A DNA stretch of 64,000 nucleotides from Galeopsis tetrahit (GCA_963675135.1 OY776129.1:72137348-72201347); one strand, 5' to 3'; positions 24,287-36,659 are shown, counted from the stretch's first letter. Notes: a model not told the origin generated them from the letters alone. Numbers and translations are program-made.

Positions 24287-25242
24287 AAATTAAGGGCATT
24301 TATGACAATTAAGGGAGATGCATCTATTTTGGACCAATTTTAGAGATGTGATCTATCTTGTACCGATTTAACCAATTGGGCCGTGAGAAACAAAATTGAG
24401 GAAGCAAGCTGCTAAGTGCTGATTGGGGATGCATAGATTGAAGAGGAGGCAGCCAACGCAGAAAACAGAGAGAACTCATCGGGGGAAACAATCCCCCTCC
24501 CCCTAATCCCACATTCCCACACTCCACTCATTAGTTTAAGTTTTAATTTTCTTTAACGTACTCCGTAATAGGTAAATTTTAATTGAATATTTAATTTTAT
24601 ATAAACATTAAATAATTTGAAAATCATTTGAAGTGATACTTTTCTTTATTTTAATATTTTGTTATTTATCTTTTATGAGTTTAATTTCATATATTGTAAA
24701 ATTTCATAATAAAACATGAAAAAATTTAATAGAAGATATATCAAGAGAATTACATTCAATAATAAATATTAGATGAAATTACATTATCAAATTTGAATAG
24801 AAAAAATGATTATATAATTTATTCTCTATATAAGAGAAGAATGTTTACAAGAGAGGTTACAACTAATAAAATAGAAGCTATAACTAAAACAACTACTCAA
24901 ACTAATACTCTCATTCATTGTTATTCTTCACATTTATTAATTTAGTTATTGGTTAGAATTATTGTGTTTGAGTGTTTGGATTTATGGTGAAATTAAAATT
25001 TATAACTTAATTTGGATTGTTTAATTATATTGGGTGGTGTATTGATTAGATTATTGGGTATATGTTTGATTAATTGCATGATTTCAATTATTAATTTGTA
25101 TGTTGATGCATGATTATTTCCACGAGAGTCGGTATTCATATTTGATCGTATGAGTGGAAATTGGAATAGAGTAATTTGAGTATATATTGATTTATCGCAA
25201 CAAGAGTTGAATAAATTCATAAGACACGGGACAAATGATTCG
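24287..25242. other. Spacer between the inverted arms
   Basis: AT-rich sequence with no gene, no recognisable repeat end and no long frame. It separates the arms of the inverted repeat by about 0.95 kb. Confidence 0.5.
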
Positions 25243-26761
25243 GGTGGAATTTACACACTTTAGATGCACATGTGAAGCTCAATTTGATGTTGATTTCATT
25301 GATTCATGAGGTGATTATCATTGTTTTGGTCGAAATAAGAGAAATGTAGTGTTTTGTCGATTTTGTAGGAAATACGATGGAATTTGGAGCAAAACACCAA
25401 CCATACTTTACTGGATCAAAAATAGGAGTGAACCATTGGATCCGGCTCGAAAAATGGAGTGGAATAGCAAAAAGAATCGAGTCGATGGAGGTCGGAAGCT
25501 CAAGATACGAAGGGACGAAGTTGGAGGACGAAAGCGAAGGAGTCAATACGAAGTATTGGCCCGGCCGGGCCACATTACCCGCCCGGCCGGGCCACTCACC
25601 CCCTGTTTTTGCAACTTTTGTCCAACACTCCCCCCCGGCCGGGCCACTTTTCCACCCGGCCGGGCCAACCCATTTTCGGTGCCAAACTCATATTTTCTCC
25701 ATTTTCAAGGGACCTACTTGCAATTCTTACACCCAAACCCTACCCCAACACTATAAATACCTCCATTCTTAAATTCAAAACCATCTTACACCTTTCTCAA
25801 GAAGTTCTACACACAATCACACACATTTGGAGGTTTTCATCATCTACTTCTTCAATTCTTCATCAAATCAAGCAAGGAGGCTACCATTAGCTTTGAAATT
25901 TGATTCCTCACCATACAATAGTCTAAGCTTTCTTTTCCTTTCACTTTTTATTGCTTTTACCTTAGTTTTCTTTGTAGTTAGATTATGTTGTTGATTGACT
26001 AGAACACTTTTGGTTCTAAGGCTTTGTAAATATTTGGATTGAAGTTTATGAATTAATTTCTTGCTTATTTGGTGTTTGTGTGGCTTAATTCTATTTGGAT
26101 GCTTGATTTTCATTGCAAAACATGTCATTAGTGTACAATGGTGATATGTTAATTTTAGTTAATTGAATTAGGTTAAGAAATCTATTTTGATTGATTGATT
26201 GCAAGCATTTGACCTAATTTTATTGTGAGATTGAAAGATGATCAATGATTAGGAAGATGTGTGATGATCATAGGAGCTTGATTGGGTTCTATTGTGCAAT
26301 TTAGGTAAAGATACTAAGTTGTGTGATATTTCATTTGGATTACTTGGATTGAAGAAACTTTTAATTCATTATTATGTGATCAATCTTATAGACAAAGCAT
26401 GAACACCACTTAAGTAGATAATTAATCATAGATGGATTCATTAGTGTTGCATGTGCTTTAGGACCTACCTTCTCATCTATGAGTTCACCCATATTTTCTC
26501 TCGTTTTGTGATTTGCATGAGCATTCATTGATCGATTTCCATATTACTCTTTTAATTGTTTACTTGTGACAACTTTGAGTAGATAATTAGGGGTAATCAC
26601 TACATTTCCACTTAAATCGATCACGTCTATTTAGAATTCAATCGACAAACTCCACTTTTATCACTACACCTTCTCGAGGGATCGACCTCGTACTTACTTC
26701 GCTACAATATACACCGTATACTTGCGGTCGTGTATTTTAGAGTTGTAGAATACGTGAATCA
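25243..26761 (+). repeat. Right arm of the 4.1-kb inverted repeat
   Basis: It mirrors the left arm. In + orientation it has the inner TTACACACTTTAGATGCACA block, GCCCGGCCGGGCCAC palindromes (about 25557-25670), a TATAAATA box (25752-25759) about 80 bases past them, and the outer GTAGAATACGTGAATCA end. The promoter-like box points outward, away from the spacer. Small frames at 25349-25890 are not gene-like. Confidence 0.65.
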
Positions 26762-27000
26762 ACAAATCTATTCTTAGTGACGTACACCAACCAAAGTGAT
26801 AGGGTTTATGACTTTAGGGGATGTTTGTTTTGAGATGGAAAATCCGATTTTGAGATTTTGAAATTTCACCCATGTTCTAGTTTATGATTTCAAACTTCTA
26901 CCCTACAAATAACTATAAATATCTACAAACTCTATACAAAATTCTATACTATAAAGTTAAATCATACTCTACTTAAATCTCAAAACAAACATAAAACATA
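26762..27000. other. Flank of the inverted repeat
   Basis: AT-rich sequence with no gene. A stretch starting GGGGATGTTTGTTTTGAGAT (about 26818) has a loose inverted match beyond the Stowaway (about 27300-27360), suggesting that the Stowaway inserted into an older MITE. Confidence 0.35.
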
Positions 27001-27286
27001 CTCCCTCCGTCCCATACTTGAAGACACATTTTACCATTTTGGGCGTCCTATACTTGAAGGCACATTACCTAAAATAGCAAAAACACTTTTAAACACTCCC
27101 CTTAAAACATCACAATATTACAACAAATGTCACTACTTTATTACACTAAAAAGTAACTTTATTATTATTTATAAAGTTGAAAAGTCTTTACTACCCCCAC
27201 TTTATCTTACACAATATTAATAAACAATTCATTCATTAAAACCCGTGTCAAATTGATTTGAGCCTTCAAGTATGGGACGGAGGGAG
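27001..27286. mobile_element. Stowaway-type MITE (286 bp)
   Basis: Ends CTCCCTCCGTCCCATACTTG and CAAGTATGGGACGGAGGGAG are a perfect 20-base inverted repeat between TA dinucleotides. The termini are intact, so it may be fairly young. It lies about 1 kb upstream of the first CSLA gene. Confidence 0.92.
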
Positions 27287-27869
27287 TACAAGTTATTAGA
27301 AATTCAAAATTCACTAGATTTTAAAATTCGAATTTTAAAATTTTCAAAATAAATATCCGCTTAATAGAGTAGGAACGAGTCTATTCATTCTCACGATATA
27401 TTTTTTTAGATATATCTTTAGTGATTGCTTCAAGAAAAGAAAGTTTTGCGAGAGGGAACACTTACTTTGAGGAGATCTAAAAGCTGTACTTAATTAATCT
27501 TGTCAGGAAATTTGCGTGCTATTGTTAGTCAATACGTACGTTTTGGTCTGTTTACTTATTCTGTAGAATTAGAATAATCCCCCCCAAAAAAAATATATAA
27601 TATAACAAAAATTTAGAAGAGGGGAGCCTTTAAATTACATGCACTACATCTTAATTCTAACCCACCTCTCCTCTCTCTTGTTAAACCCATCTAATTTCTA
27701 TCTCCTCATAACTCGCCCCCTTTGAATTAGCTAGGAGATCCTATGCGAGAACAATTTCAAACGCTGTGTCATGAATCTCATGATATAATATAATCTCTTG
27801 GTAGAAATGCATACTTATTTAATAGTGTAATAAACTAATAATGTTAATGTTGCTGGCGCATCAGTGCAT

Positions 27870-27887
27870 CACGTCACGTCACGTGTG
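27870..27887 (+). promoter_or_regulatory. ACGT/G-box cluster upstream of CSLA copy 1
   Basis: CACGTCACGTCACGTGTG holds three overlapping ACGT cores including a G-box (CACGTG), the type bound by plant bZIP and bHLH factors. It lies 373 bases before the start codon. A neighbouring direct repeat (AATGTTAATGT with GCTGGCGCA, near 27840 and 27921) suggests a local duplication in the promoter. Activity is inference. Confidence 0.4.
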
Positions 27888-28189
27888 TATTTTACCTGCA
27901 GAGAAATGCATTATTATTTAATAATGTTAATGTAGCTGGCGCACATGCACGTTATGTTTTTTTACCAGATCCATCTATATGATATCTTCTCATAATTATA
28001 TGATACAGTAGTTCATAAAATTCGGAATCTTTAATACGAACAAAAAACAGGAGCTAGTGCATAATTTATGGTTTCTCCATAATAAAGGAGCCGTATATAA
28101 TACTAAGTATTAAGTCAAGTTGCAAGTGCCCACTCCTTCAAATTAACTCAACATTATAATATCTTCTCTAGCTCATACACAAAATCGAT

Positions 28190-28199
28190 CTATATATAC
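28190..28199 (+). promoter_or_regulatory. TATA box of CSLA copy 1
   Basis: CTATATATAC lies about 60-70 bases before the start at 28260, fitting a short leader of 30-40 bases. The position is sensible; the transcription start is not proven. Confidence 0.5.
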
Positions 28200-28259
28200 A
28201 TCTAGAGCTAGCAACTGAGCAAGATGAATTAAATTAAATAAGGAGGAGAAATTAAAGAA

Positions 28260-31200
28260 ATGGGTTATAATATTTCAGTGATTAATGTTGCGATGGAGTG
28301 GTTGATGATGGAAGGATCAAGGGCGGATATGGAGCATGCGTGGGGGATAATCAGAGCTTCATTTTTAGGTCCAATGGTGATGGTTTGTTTGTACATTTGC
28401 ACGGTGATGTCGACAATGGTGCTTCTCGAATGGGTTTACATTGGACTGGTTTTGACATACGTCTACTTGTTTGGGAAAAAGTCCCAACAGAGATACAGAT
28501 GGGAAGCAATCAACCAAGATGCAGAATCGGGTTTTCCAATGGTTCTTGTTCAAATACCTTTGTACAATGAGAGAGAGGTACGTACTTTGAATTTTCAATT
28601 TAGTCTAGTAACTTAACAATTAGTCGAAAAGTCAGAAATGACAATGTATGGTCTCATTGGAAAATTAAAAACAATGACATTATTTCTGATGAAAAAATAG
28701 GCTAAACCGGACCAATTGTAAAGTTACATATGGTCCAAAAAAATTTGGGGCTTTTGCAGAATATTAGAGTAAATATTGGAATTGGTGCAGGTATACAAGG
28801 TTTGCATCGATGCAGCGTGTAAGCTAACATGGCCGGTTGATAGGCTGCTCATTCAAGTGCTCGACAATTCCTCCGATATTCTCATCAAGGTAGCATTTAT
28901 ATATGGTTAATTGAGACTCTGTGTTTTAATTTAAATAGTAGTATCAACTTAACTTCGAGAATGGCAAAAATATGAATTTCATGAATTGGGTATTAATAAT
29001 TGTTTGATATTAGGTATTTGTGCAATAATAAAATAGTGATAGATTAATTTGGGTTAATATATACATAAAAAGAAATTAGCCTGGTTTACAAGTTAGTCTA
29101 GCCCACAAGCTAATCAATCCGAATAAAAAATGATCGAGTTTAAACGGATTAATAATTTGTTAAACTTAAACTAGGAGTATATATTAGAGTTAAATGGTTA
29201 TCAGTTAACATGGTCCGAATAAATATCTTTAGATGTAAATAGCGAATAAATAAAGTGAATCGTTTATTGCGTATAAATAAAATGAAACGGGTATTGTGCA
29301 TTAAGGGTAAATTATGGGGTATATGTTAAAACCTTTTATTAATTTGATACTTCAATTATATATAAGGTTAAATTATCGATAACAAATATTTAACATCATT
29401 GACTTAATATCAGTCATAATTGCCTAATTTTTCAAATGTTTTTCCCTATTATATGTAGACAACTGAGCACGCAAATATGTGTAAAAGCTCAGTGTAACAC
29501 TCGACTCAGTTGAGTATTTAATTTCTCTAGTGGAGTGTGCCTCAAATTTAAAAAGACCCCGCTTGTATCCAACAAATTGAGGTCCTGTGAGCCACCAGGT
29601 TGATGCCAATTTTTTTTTTTTTTTTAAATATCACTTCTTAATATACGAAGTGTCACTGTGTAAAAATATTTAATTTTGTATTATTCATTCTAAAATCACC
29701 AAATAGTAACATATAGTGTACTAAACAGTGACATTTCATTTACTAAACAATGATACTTGAGAAAACGATTTTTTTAATTACCTCAGTAGTAATAGCAGTT
29801 TGATTAACTACCTGTAGGAGATGATTGAGAAGGAATGTATAAGATGGGCAGAGCAGGGCATTAAGATTATATATCAAAGTCGAGAGACAAGACAAGGCTT
29901 CAAAGCTGGAGCACTACAACAAGGATTGGAATGTGAGTATGTCCAAGATTGCGAGCACGTCGTTGTATTCGACGCTGATTTCCAGCCACAACCCGATTTT
30001 CTTCTGCGAGCTATTCCGTATTTCATTCACAATCCTCACATTGCCCTTGTACAAGCTCGTCATACATTTTGTAAGTCTTGCATTGCTGACAAATTCTTGT
30101 ATGCACAAGTTTCACAAATTTTCAATTCATTATTCATTTGCGACTTCATGAATTTTGATATATGGTAAAGAAACATAGTTATATGTTTCATAATATTAGT
30201 ATTCTTACTACATAAAGTATCTTCTGTGACATTTGAATGAATGTTGCAGTGAATGCAGATGAATGCTTGTTGACTAGATTGCAAGAAATGTCTATTAACT
30301 TTCACTTCATGGCTGAGCAACAAGTCGGATCCTCTGTCTTTGACTTTTTCGGCTTCAACGGTGAGTCCTAGTTATTGTAACTTCATCGGTTACTTTTGAA
30401 ATTTATCTAATTTAATAAAGTTATTTAATACTCCGTACTAATGATTATTTGTATAACATGACTATTATAATCTTCTATAAGTGATATTAAATGTTTTTTT
30501 TAATTCGTGTATCTTGTTAAATGAACATATCACAAAAAATATGAGGGCAAAGCTTCTCTTCAATAAGTAGAAATATTATACTATCCATAAAAAAATAAAA
30601 AAAATTTATCTCACCTTTATTATCAATGAACAATTTCTAAATGGGAACGAAGAAAATATAATTTATAAGTGATGAGAACTTGTCTCATATATGAGACCGT
30701 ATTATACAAGTTTTTATTTATAGAGAGGATATGTTACTCCTACAACTTAGGTAGCTACATGATTTTATCACAATTCTTATAACAAATAGAAAAACGCACT
30801 TACAAATCAGTGTTACTATAATGGATGATGTGTGTTAGTGTAAGTATGTGTTACACGTTTTTACCGTAATATATAACAAAAGTAACATATATGTGAACAA
30901 TTTTTATTCTACTTGACTATTTTTTTAAAAAAAATTGTTCGATCCGATTTCAACTCTCAATTTTTATATTTCTCTCTTAATTTGGGCTAATATTGCAGGT
31001 ATACAATTTCATTATTCCCACTTTCCTTTTTTGGTTGTCCAATTTTATTATGATCGTACCACTTTGCCATTCACTTTATTCATAAACAGTCATTTATTTA
31101 CAAATGGACCCACAATACCCTATCGTACCCTCAATTTATCTACTTTATGAATAAACTAATCAATATTCATTAAAACCCGTGTCCGGAGAAGTTGGTATAA

Positions 31201-32994
31201 TAAAATTGGACGGAGGAGTATTATATATAATATTTTTTTTTTTTTTTATAACTGTGAGTTATTATTAGGTCCATTAAAGAAAAAAATTTATGTCATGATC
31301 ATTTTTTCTTATTTTCTTCCTCCAAGAATGATGAATTTACGGATCATACAAAATTTTGTATAAGATTTACAACCTATATTGCACAATGAATCATGTAACA
31401 ATCAAGAAATCAAAACAAGTCACTAAAAATCTATCCCAACAAACCGTAAGTTCAAGTATGAATCTTGACTTACAGAGAATAGGAATCAGTTATGAATGAT
31501 ATTGAGCTGTTTTCATAGGATCTGCTGGAGTATGGAGGATTGCTGCAATAAATGAAGCAGGAGGCTGGAAACATCGTACCACAGTCGAAGACATGGATCT
31601 TTCGGTTCGGGTCGGACTCAAAGGCTGGAAATTTGTTTATGATGGAACTATCGAGGTGATTATCACTTTTAATTTTCATCCATATGCACGGAAGGTGTAT
31701 GTAAAAAGTCTCAAACGACATTTGTGTTTTCAACAGGTGAAAAGTGAACTTCCTAGTATATTTAAAGCGTTCCGTACTCAGCAGTACCGTTGGGCTTGCG
31801 GCCCGAACGATCTATTCAGGCAAACTGCTATTGATATTATTAAGAGCAAGGTCTGTTTATATTACTTCTACATTGATTACAATCTCAATGACAGATATAT
31901 ATATGAATTCAATATTTTTTGCAAGTTAAAATTCAATTCCGAACTTCTCCGCAAAAGATTCCAATATATTTGGTATTTTCAATTTACTCACATAACTAAC
32001 CAATTGGTTTCCTAAGAGACCGTGCAACGTTGTTTCCAATTTTCTGGCTAAAATACAAATATGGGGACAAAAAAATATAGATTTGTTGTGGAAAAGTCCA
32101 AAGTTATTGGAATTTTAACTCTATTTTTAGTTGATGAATTTGTGAAATAAATGATTTGAGCATGGCAGGAAGTGTCATTTTTGAAGAAAGTCCATATGAT
32201 CTACAGCTTCTTCCTTGTTCGAAAGACCATAGCTCATACATGTACCTTTCTGTCTTTGAATGTGGTGATACCGTTGGCAGTACTGATACCTGAACTTGAT
32301 ATCCAAATAGGGATAAATATTTTTGCCTCCTTCATTGTCACGGGCATAAACGTTCTATTCACGACTCCAAGGTCAAGTACAACTAACCGTGATTTGATAT
32401 AAAGTTAATTTTAACGCATCAAGATTAGGCTGCTGTTAATGTTACTATGCTATATACTAATTATGAGTTGATATGAAAATTATTCAACGTACTGATGAGA
32501 ATTAAAATGGATTTTGTTTTTAATTAGGTCACTCCATCTTGTGGGTATTTGGATCTTTTTTGAGTGTGCCATGTCTTTTCACCGAGCCAAAGCTATAATT
32601 ACTGGTCTGCTGGGGACAAAGAGTGCTAGTGAATGGCATGTGACTGCAAAACTGGGAGATAGTATGAAGAATAAACCCCACAACAAATTGGCCTCGGCGC
32701 CACGTGATTCATGGTTTAAGGTTGTTAGAGACAGGTACGTAGCTTTTTGTTATGTGGTGTAGGTGAATAATGATTTAATTCGACACTAGTACTGACATTG
32801 TTTTTATAATTAATACTGTATTTTGAAGAATACTGATGCCAGAGATGGGATTCGCGACGTTTGTGTTCATTTGCGGGTTTTATGTGTTGGTATACAGAAA
32901 AGACTACTACTACTGCATATGGCTCTTCCTTCAAGCAATTACCTTAGCGATCATGGGACTCGGCTTCTTTGGCAAAATACTTCCTAACTATTAA
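28260..32994 (+). CDS. CSLA: CSLA glucan mannosyltransferase, divergent tandem copy 1
   Basis: Nine exons: 28260-28577, 28791-28889, 29818-30070, 30250-30360, 31519-31655, 31737-31850, 32169-32371, 32528-32734, 32829-32994. They join to 535 residues, normal for CSLA. The protein is a Golgi GT2 enzyme with an N-terminal membrane helix, a cytosolic catalytic domain and C-terminal helices. It carries DAD (191-193), the acceptor-site ED of TVEDMD (284-285) and QQYRW (321-325). CSLA enzymes make beta-1,4-mannan or glucomannan backbones from GDP-sugars. Two spots differ from the second copy and the family: VLDNSSD (N132) where VLDDSTD is usual, and ARHTFL (H221) where ARWxFV is usual. The first 45 residues are also unlike copy 2. 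The frame is intact, so it is probably functional but may have changed substrate or partner. Confidence 0.93.
31004..31218. mobile_element. Partial Stowaway-type MITE in CSLA copy 1 intron 4
   Basis: The body and right end (AAAATTGGACGGAGGAG then TA) match the copy at 16743-17021. The left terminal bases are missing. It is intronic, about 300 bases before exon 5. Confidence 0.7.
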
Positions 32995-33318
32995 CTCCAA
33001 TGTCTAAATTCTTTACAGTTTAGAGTTGCATTGCTACTTATCCTTTACAAATTTGTTAATATCCATTTGTTTCATCATTCAATATAATTATTCTACAAAT
33101 CCAAATCATATATTTTTTAAGTATAAATTTCGTATTAATTGGCTTCTTGGATGTTGTTTGATGCTCTTTTATGTGACAGACGCTGGATATTATTGTTTTT
33201 AATGATTAGATTATAATCTCATAAAATAGGGAAAATTTTAGTATATACAGTATACCACATTTATCCAGCTGAAAAATACCACGAATACCCGTTCGCAGCT
33301 GCCCCTATGGACTCTGGG
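32995..33318. other. 3' flank of CSLA copy 1
   Basis: This should hold the 3' untranslated region. It is AT-rich, with no other feature seen before the hAT MITE. Confidence 0.5.
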
Positions 33319-33967
33319 TAGGGGTGTGCATGGTTCGGTTTGGTTAACCAAACCGCCTGTAAATCGTAAACCAAACTATAAACCATTTTTTTTTCAAAAT
33401 CGTAAACCAAACCGTATTTATAAAAACCATTCGATTTGAAACCATAATATTTTGGGCGGTTCGGTCGGTTTTGACCGAACCGTAGTTTTGCTCATTTTTT
33501 TTCCTATACACAATAATTAATAAAAATGTAAAACACAATCTCAATAGAATAGACAAAATGAAATCCAAATAATCCAAAATATAATTCGAATAGATGAAAT
33601 GCTATTACACGTTCACAAACTAGCTGTTAACAAATAACTAAATAACCACAAAAATAAACAACAAACTTCTCTCTTCTTCAAGATTTCAGATTTAGTGAGA
33701 CTGTGAGAGGCTGAGAGATAGAAGAGAATGGGTAAGGTTTCTGGTTCTGGGCAATTGGGCTTGCCGGCTTAAAAAATGTTTTGGTTTTACCAATTTACGA
33801 ATTATATACGGTTTTTCATTAGTGAAAACCGTAAACCAAACCATACTAAAAAAAAATCAATTCTAAAAACCATAAACCAAACCGCAAACCAAAAATTGAA
33901 CCATATTTAATGGTTTAGTTTGGTTCGGTCGGTTTGGTCGATCTGAACCATACTTTGCACACCCCTA
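33319..33967. mobile_element. hAT-type MITE (649 bp)
   Basis: Inverted ends TAGGGGTGTGCA are flanked by ACTCTGGG (33311-33318) and ACTCTGAG (33968-33975), an 8-bp duplication with one change. The inside is full of AAACCAAACCGTAAACC-type subterminal repeats in both orientations. No transposase is present. Confidence 0.88.
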
Positions 33968-34109
33968 ACTCTGAGATTATGAATTTTGGCCCAGGCCGAG
34001 AAACAAGACTGCCCCTGCCTTCAAATTTAGTGACGCTGGGATTATGGATTTTGTTATTGAGATTTATGTTAAAGATTTCTATTACAGTACACATTACTGA
34101 TCTGTGTGA

Positions 34110-34223
34110 GACGAAGTTGGATAGTTCAAGTGGTTAGAACACCACTACCTAGGCTTTAGATCCTGGGTTCGAGTCATGGGGAGGGGGAAAAGGGATGGGT
34201 ATTTAAATGTAATTCAAAAAAAA
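34110..34223 (+). mobile_element. tRNA-derived SINE (114 bp) with 17-bp target duplication
   Basis: The body contains a pol III A-box-like stretch (TAGTTCAAGTGGTTAGA) and a B-box (GGTTCGAGTCAT) at tRNA-like spacing, then a short tail ending in an A run. ATTACTGATCTGTGTGA is repeated exactly on both sides (34093-34109 and 34224-34240), as made by LINE-machinery insertion. The perfect duplication suggests recent movement. Confidence 0.9.
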
Positions 34224-34322
34224 ATTACTGATCTGTGTGATAAAAGACGTGTCTTAGACAATGGCAATTTACGATAAATATGTCAATTTTATTAAGTAAA
34301 TTAAAGTTTACTCATCTTACAT

Positions 34323-36112
34323 TGATGCAGGAATATACGTAAACGAGATTAAAAATGATAATTCATTGATTCAAAATGAATACTGGAAGAACACAAATAA
34401 AACACACGGCCCACTAATAATTAATCAAAATCTAAACAAAGCTCTAACACTATATAAAATATAAATAATACTAAATAATTAAAATACAATCTTATCTCCA
34501 CCACTCTCTCCCTCTTCGAAAAGATTCATCCTCGAATCTGCATGAATCTTTATATATATTTTTTCCGTCTCGTGATTATTCGTACACTATTTTATTGAGA
34601 CGTCTCAAGGTTTTTTGCACACTTATAATACGTAAATAATCTATAAAAATAATATTTTTACTACATTTTTTATTTTTAAAATTGTCACTCATTTTGGATC
34701 CACATTCTTTCCTATACGACTACACCTCACTAAATTATCCTTTACACCTCGTTAAATTACATTTAAACCTCACTAAATCACAAAAAAATATATTCACTTA
34801 CATTATTTTATTTTTAAAATTGTCACTCATTTTGGGTCCACATTCTTCGTACACCTCAGTAGATCACATTTAAACCGCACTAAATCAACCAAAATATTTC
34901 TCATTTATTTAACCTCACTAAATTCCCTTAAAATCTAACTAAATCACTCAAAATACTCCGCATTTATTTGACCTCACACAAAAGTGAACTTGTTAAGATA
35001 TGCAACCACAACGGAATACGGGGATATATTTTAAGTTCTACATTTGTTGACTAATGTCTCAACGTTCACTTATTATGAGTTGAAACTGCTAAAATTATTT
35101 TTCTTAAATATAACAAAAGTTTTTAAATTTAAATTAATAAAATGAAGTCTATTGAAAATTTTATAATAAATTTTTGTTTGTAGGTATAAAATTTTATAAC
35201 ATTATTTTTTATTTATAGTAATGCAAATCTGGCCCCCCAATCCAAAATTTCTGGATCCGTCACTAACAGTTCGTACGTTGCCCAAGGTCTTGAGACTATA
35301 AGCAAATGTTGGCTTAAGAGAAGTGCCAAAATAACTATTATTAGTAATAAAAAAACAACTATTACTAACTCTAGGTCCACTATTTCCCTCATAAAATACA
35401 GGACTAAATTCTCCCAAAATATTAGTTGGCCCAACTTGGTTAACATCTTCCACGGGCTGAACATGTACGATGAAAGTCGTCGACTGAATCCGTTGGTTGT
35501 GTAGAGATGTGAAACTAGTGGAATGAGTGTCTGGAACGGGGGCAGCACTGTGGCGGCGGCGACAAGAGCTGCCAAAACTGGAGATGGTGGTGGCGCTGGC
35601 GTTTCCAGTGCGGCAAGTTCGTCTCGTTGGCTGTAGCTGTCGAAAATTCCATCGACGGTGGCGGCCAATTGAGACCAGAGAAAATCAAATTTCTCCTCCG
35701 TATCGTAATTTTGCTTCATCGTTGATAAACGATAAACCCCACGGAATCGTTATGGCTCTGATTACCAACTGATGCAGGCGGAAGTACGATACACACGTAA
35801 ACCCGTTGATTCTACGAATACCCGGAATATACGTAAACGAGATTAAAAGTGATAATCCATTGATTCAAAATGAATACTGGAAAAACACAAATAAAACACG
35901 TCAAAAGGGATAAAACCCAATATTTTTCTATTCAATCAACTCCCTTTACAATTTTCTTGAGACTCATATTTATAATAGGTAAACTAGGGTTTTAGGCGTG
36001 TCACCCCTAAAAGCCCGGCCCATTAATAATTAATCAAAACTTAAACAAAGCTTTAATACTTTATAAAATATAAATAATACTAAATAATTAAAATACAATC
36101 TTATCTCCATCA
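34323..36112 (-). mobile_element. Decayed LTR retrotransposon, minus orientation
   Basis: The LTR at 35770-36112 (343 bp, TGATG...CATCA) is followed on the minus strand by a primer-binding site (GTTGGTAATCAGAGCC, 35754-35769) resembling the initiator-tRNA-Met type. The second LTR (34323-34503) is the same sequence with two internal deletions, and a purine tract (34504-34517) lies beside it. The only coding remnant is a gag-like start at 35719-35213 on the minus strand; protease, reverse transcriptase and integrase are gone. Sequence near 35222-35270 resembles a hAT-type end. No target duplication was found. Confidence 0.75.
35213..35719 (-). pseudogene. gag-like fragment of the LTR element
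   Basis: A 168-codon frame begins 35 bases after the primer-binding site. The first part (about 60 residues, with WSQLAATVDGIF and an Ala/Pro-rich segment) looks like a retrotransposon gag N-terminus. The later part is hydrophobic and unlike gag, so the frame probably runs into unrelated sequence. It is not expected to be functional. Confidence 0.5.
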
Positions 36113-36233
36113 ACCGGTAAATTAAATTTAAGTGTGAATTGAGTTTGAGATTTGAAATTCGAGCTTTTAAATCTCTAGCTCGTATGCAACAAAAATCATA
36201 AAGTTCTAATTTCATATATAAATAAGCATACTC

Positions 36234-36345
36234 TAAAGGCAGTCTATTTTTTTTTTTTTTTTTTAAAGTGCACTATTTACCTAAGACCATAAAGGCAGTC
36301 AACTTCCTTTTTTCTAAAGTGTACTATTCACCTAAGCCCATAAAT
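36234..36345. repeat. Local tandem duplication, about 57 bp
   Basis: The block with AAAGGCAGTC, a pyrimidine run and CTATTTACCTAAG occurs twice in a row with small changes. It lies about 0.4 kb upstream of CSLA copy 2. Confidence 0.55.
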
Positions 36346-36659
36346 TAGTCCTTTTTCTAAAGTAACACAAGTTCACAAACATGCACATATGAAAATGTCA
36401 CATGAATCAGGTATATAACTAGGTATGATTTTCGAATTATTACTATTTTAAGATTGAGTGATTTTGATTTTGTTTTAGAATCAAAAATTTATAAAAGATA
36501 AAAAAAACATAATGAAAGTAGAAAAAGTTAAAATAATTACTAAGTTTTCCATAATTCCCGGCTTATTAATAGAAAACGTTTTGTATTTTTTTTGGTAATT
36601 AATTAATATTGGAATATTTTAAAGTAGACCAAATTCTCGTCATATTGTCCTCCTATGTC

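Larger units (their letters stand above)
27287..28259. other. Promoter region of CSLA copy 1
   Basis: No gene is visible. It holds the ACGT-core cluster, a local direct repeat and the TATA box listed separately. The rest is AT-rich. Confidence 0.5.

Noticed and set aside
25349..25890. Three overlapping frames of 93-135 codons in the right inverted arm
   Set aside because: Pro/Gly-rich peptides arise from GCCCGGCCGGGCC palindromes; three registers are open at once, so coding is unlikely.
22638..26761. One DNA transposon with giant terminal inverted repeats
   Set aside because: Kept only as an inverted repeat: flanks do not show a target duplication of any usual size, and the arms have LTR-like promoter boxes.
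34323..36112. Possible retrozyme (LTR hammerhead ribozyme element)
   Set aside because: The small size, Met-type primer site and lost coding region suggested it, but no hammerhead core (CTGATGA with GAAA at the right spacing) was found in the LTRs.
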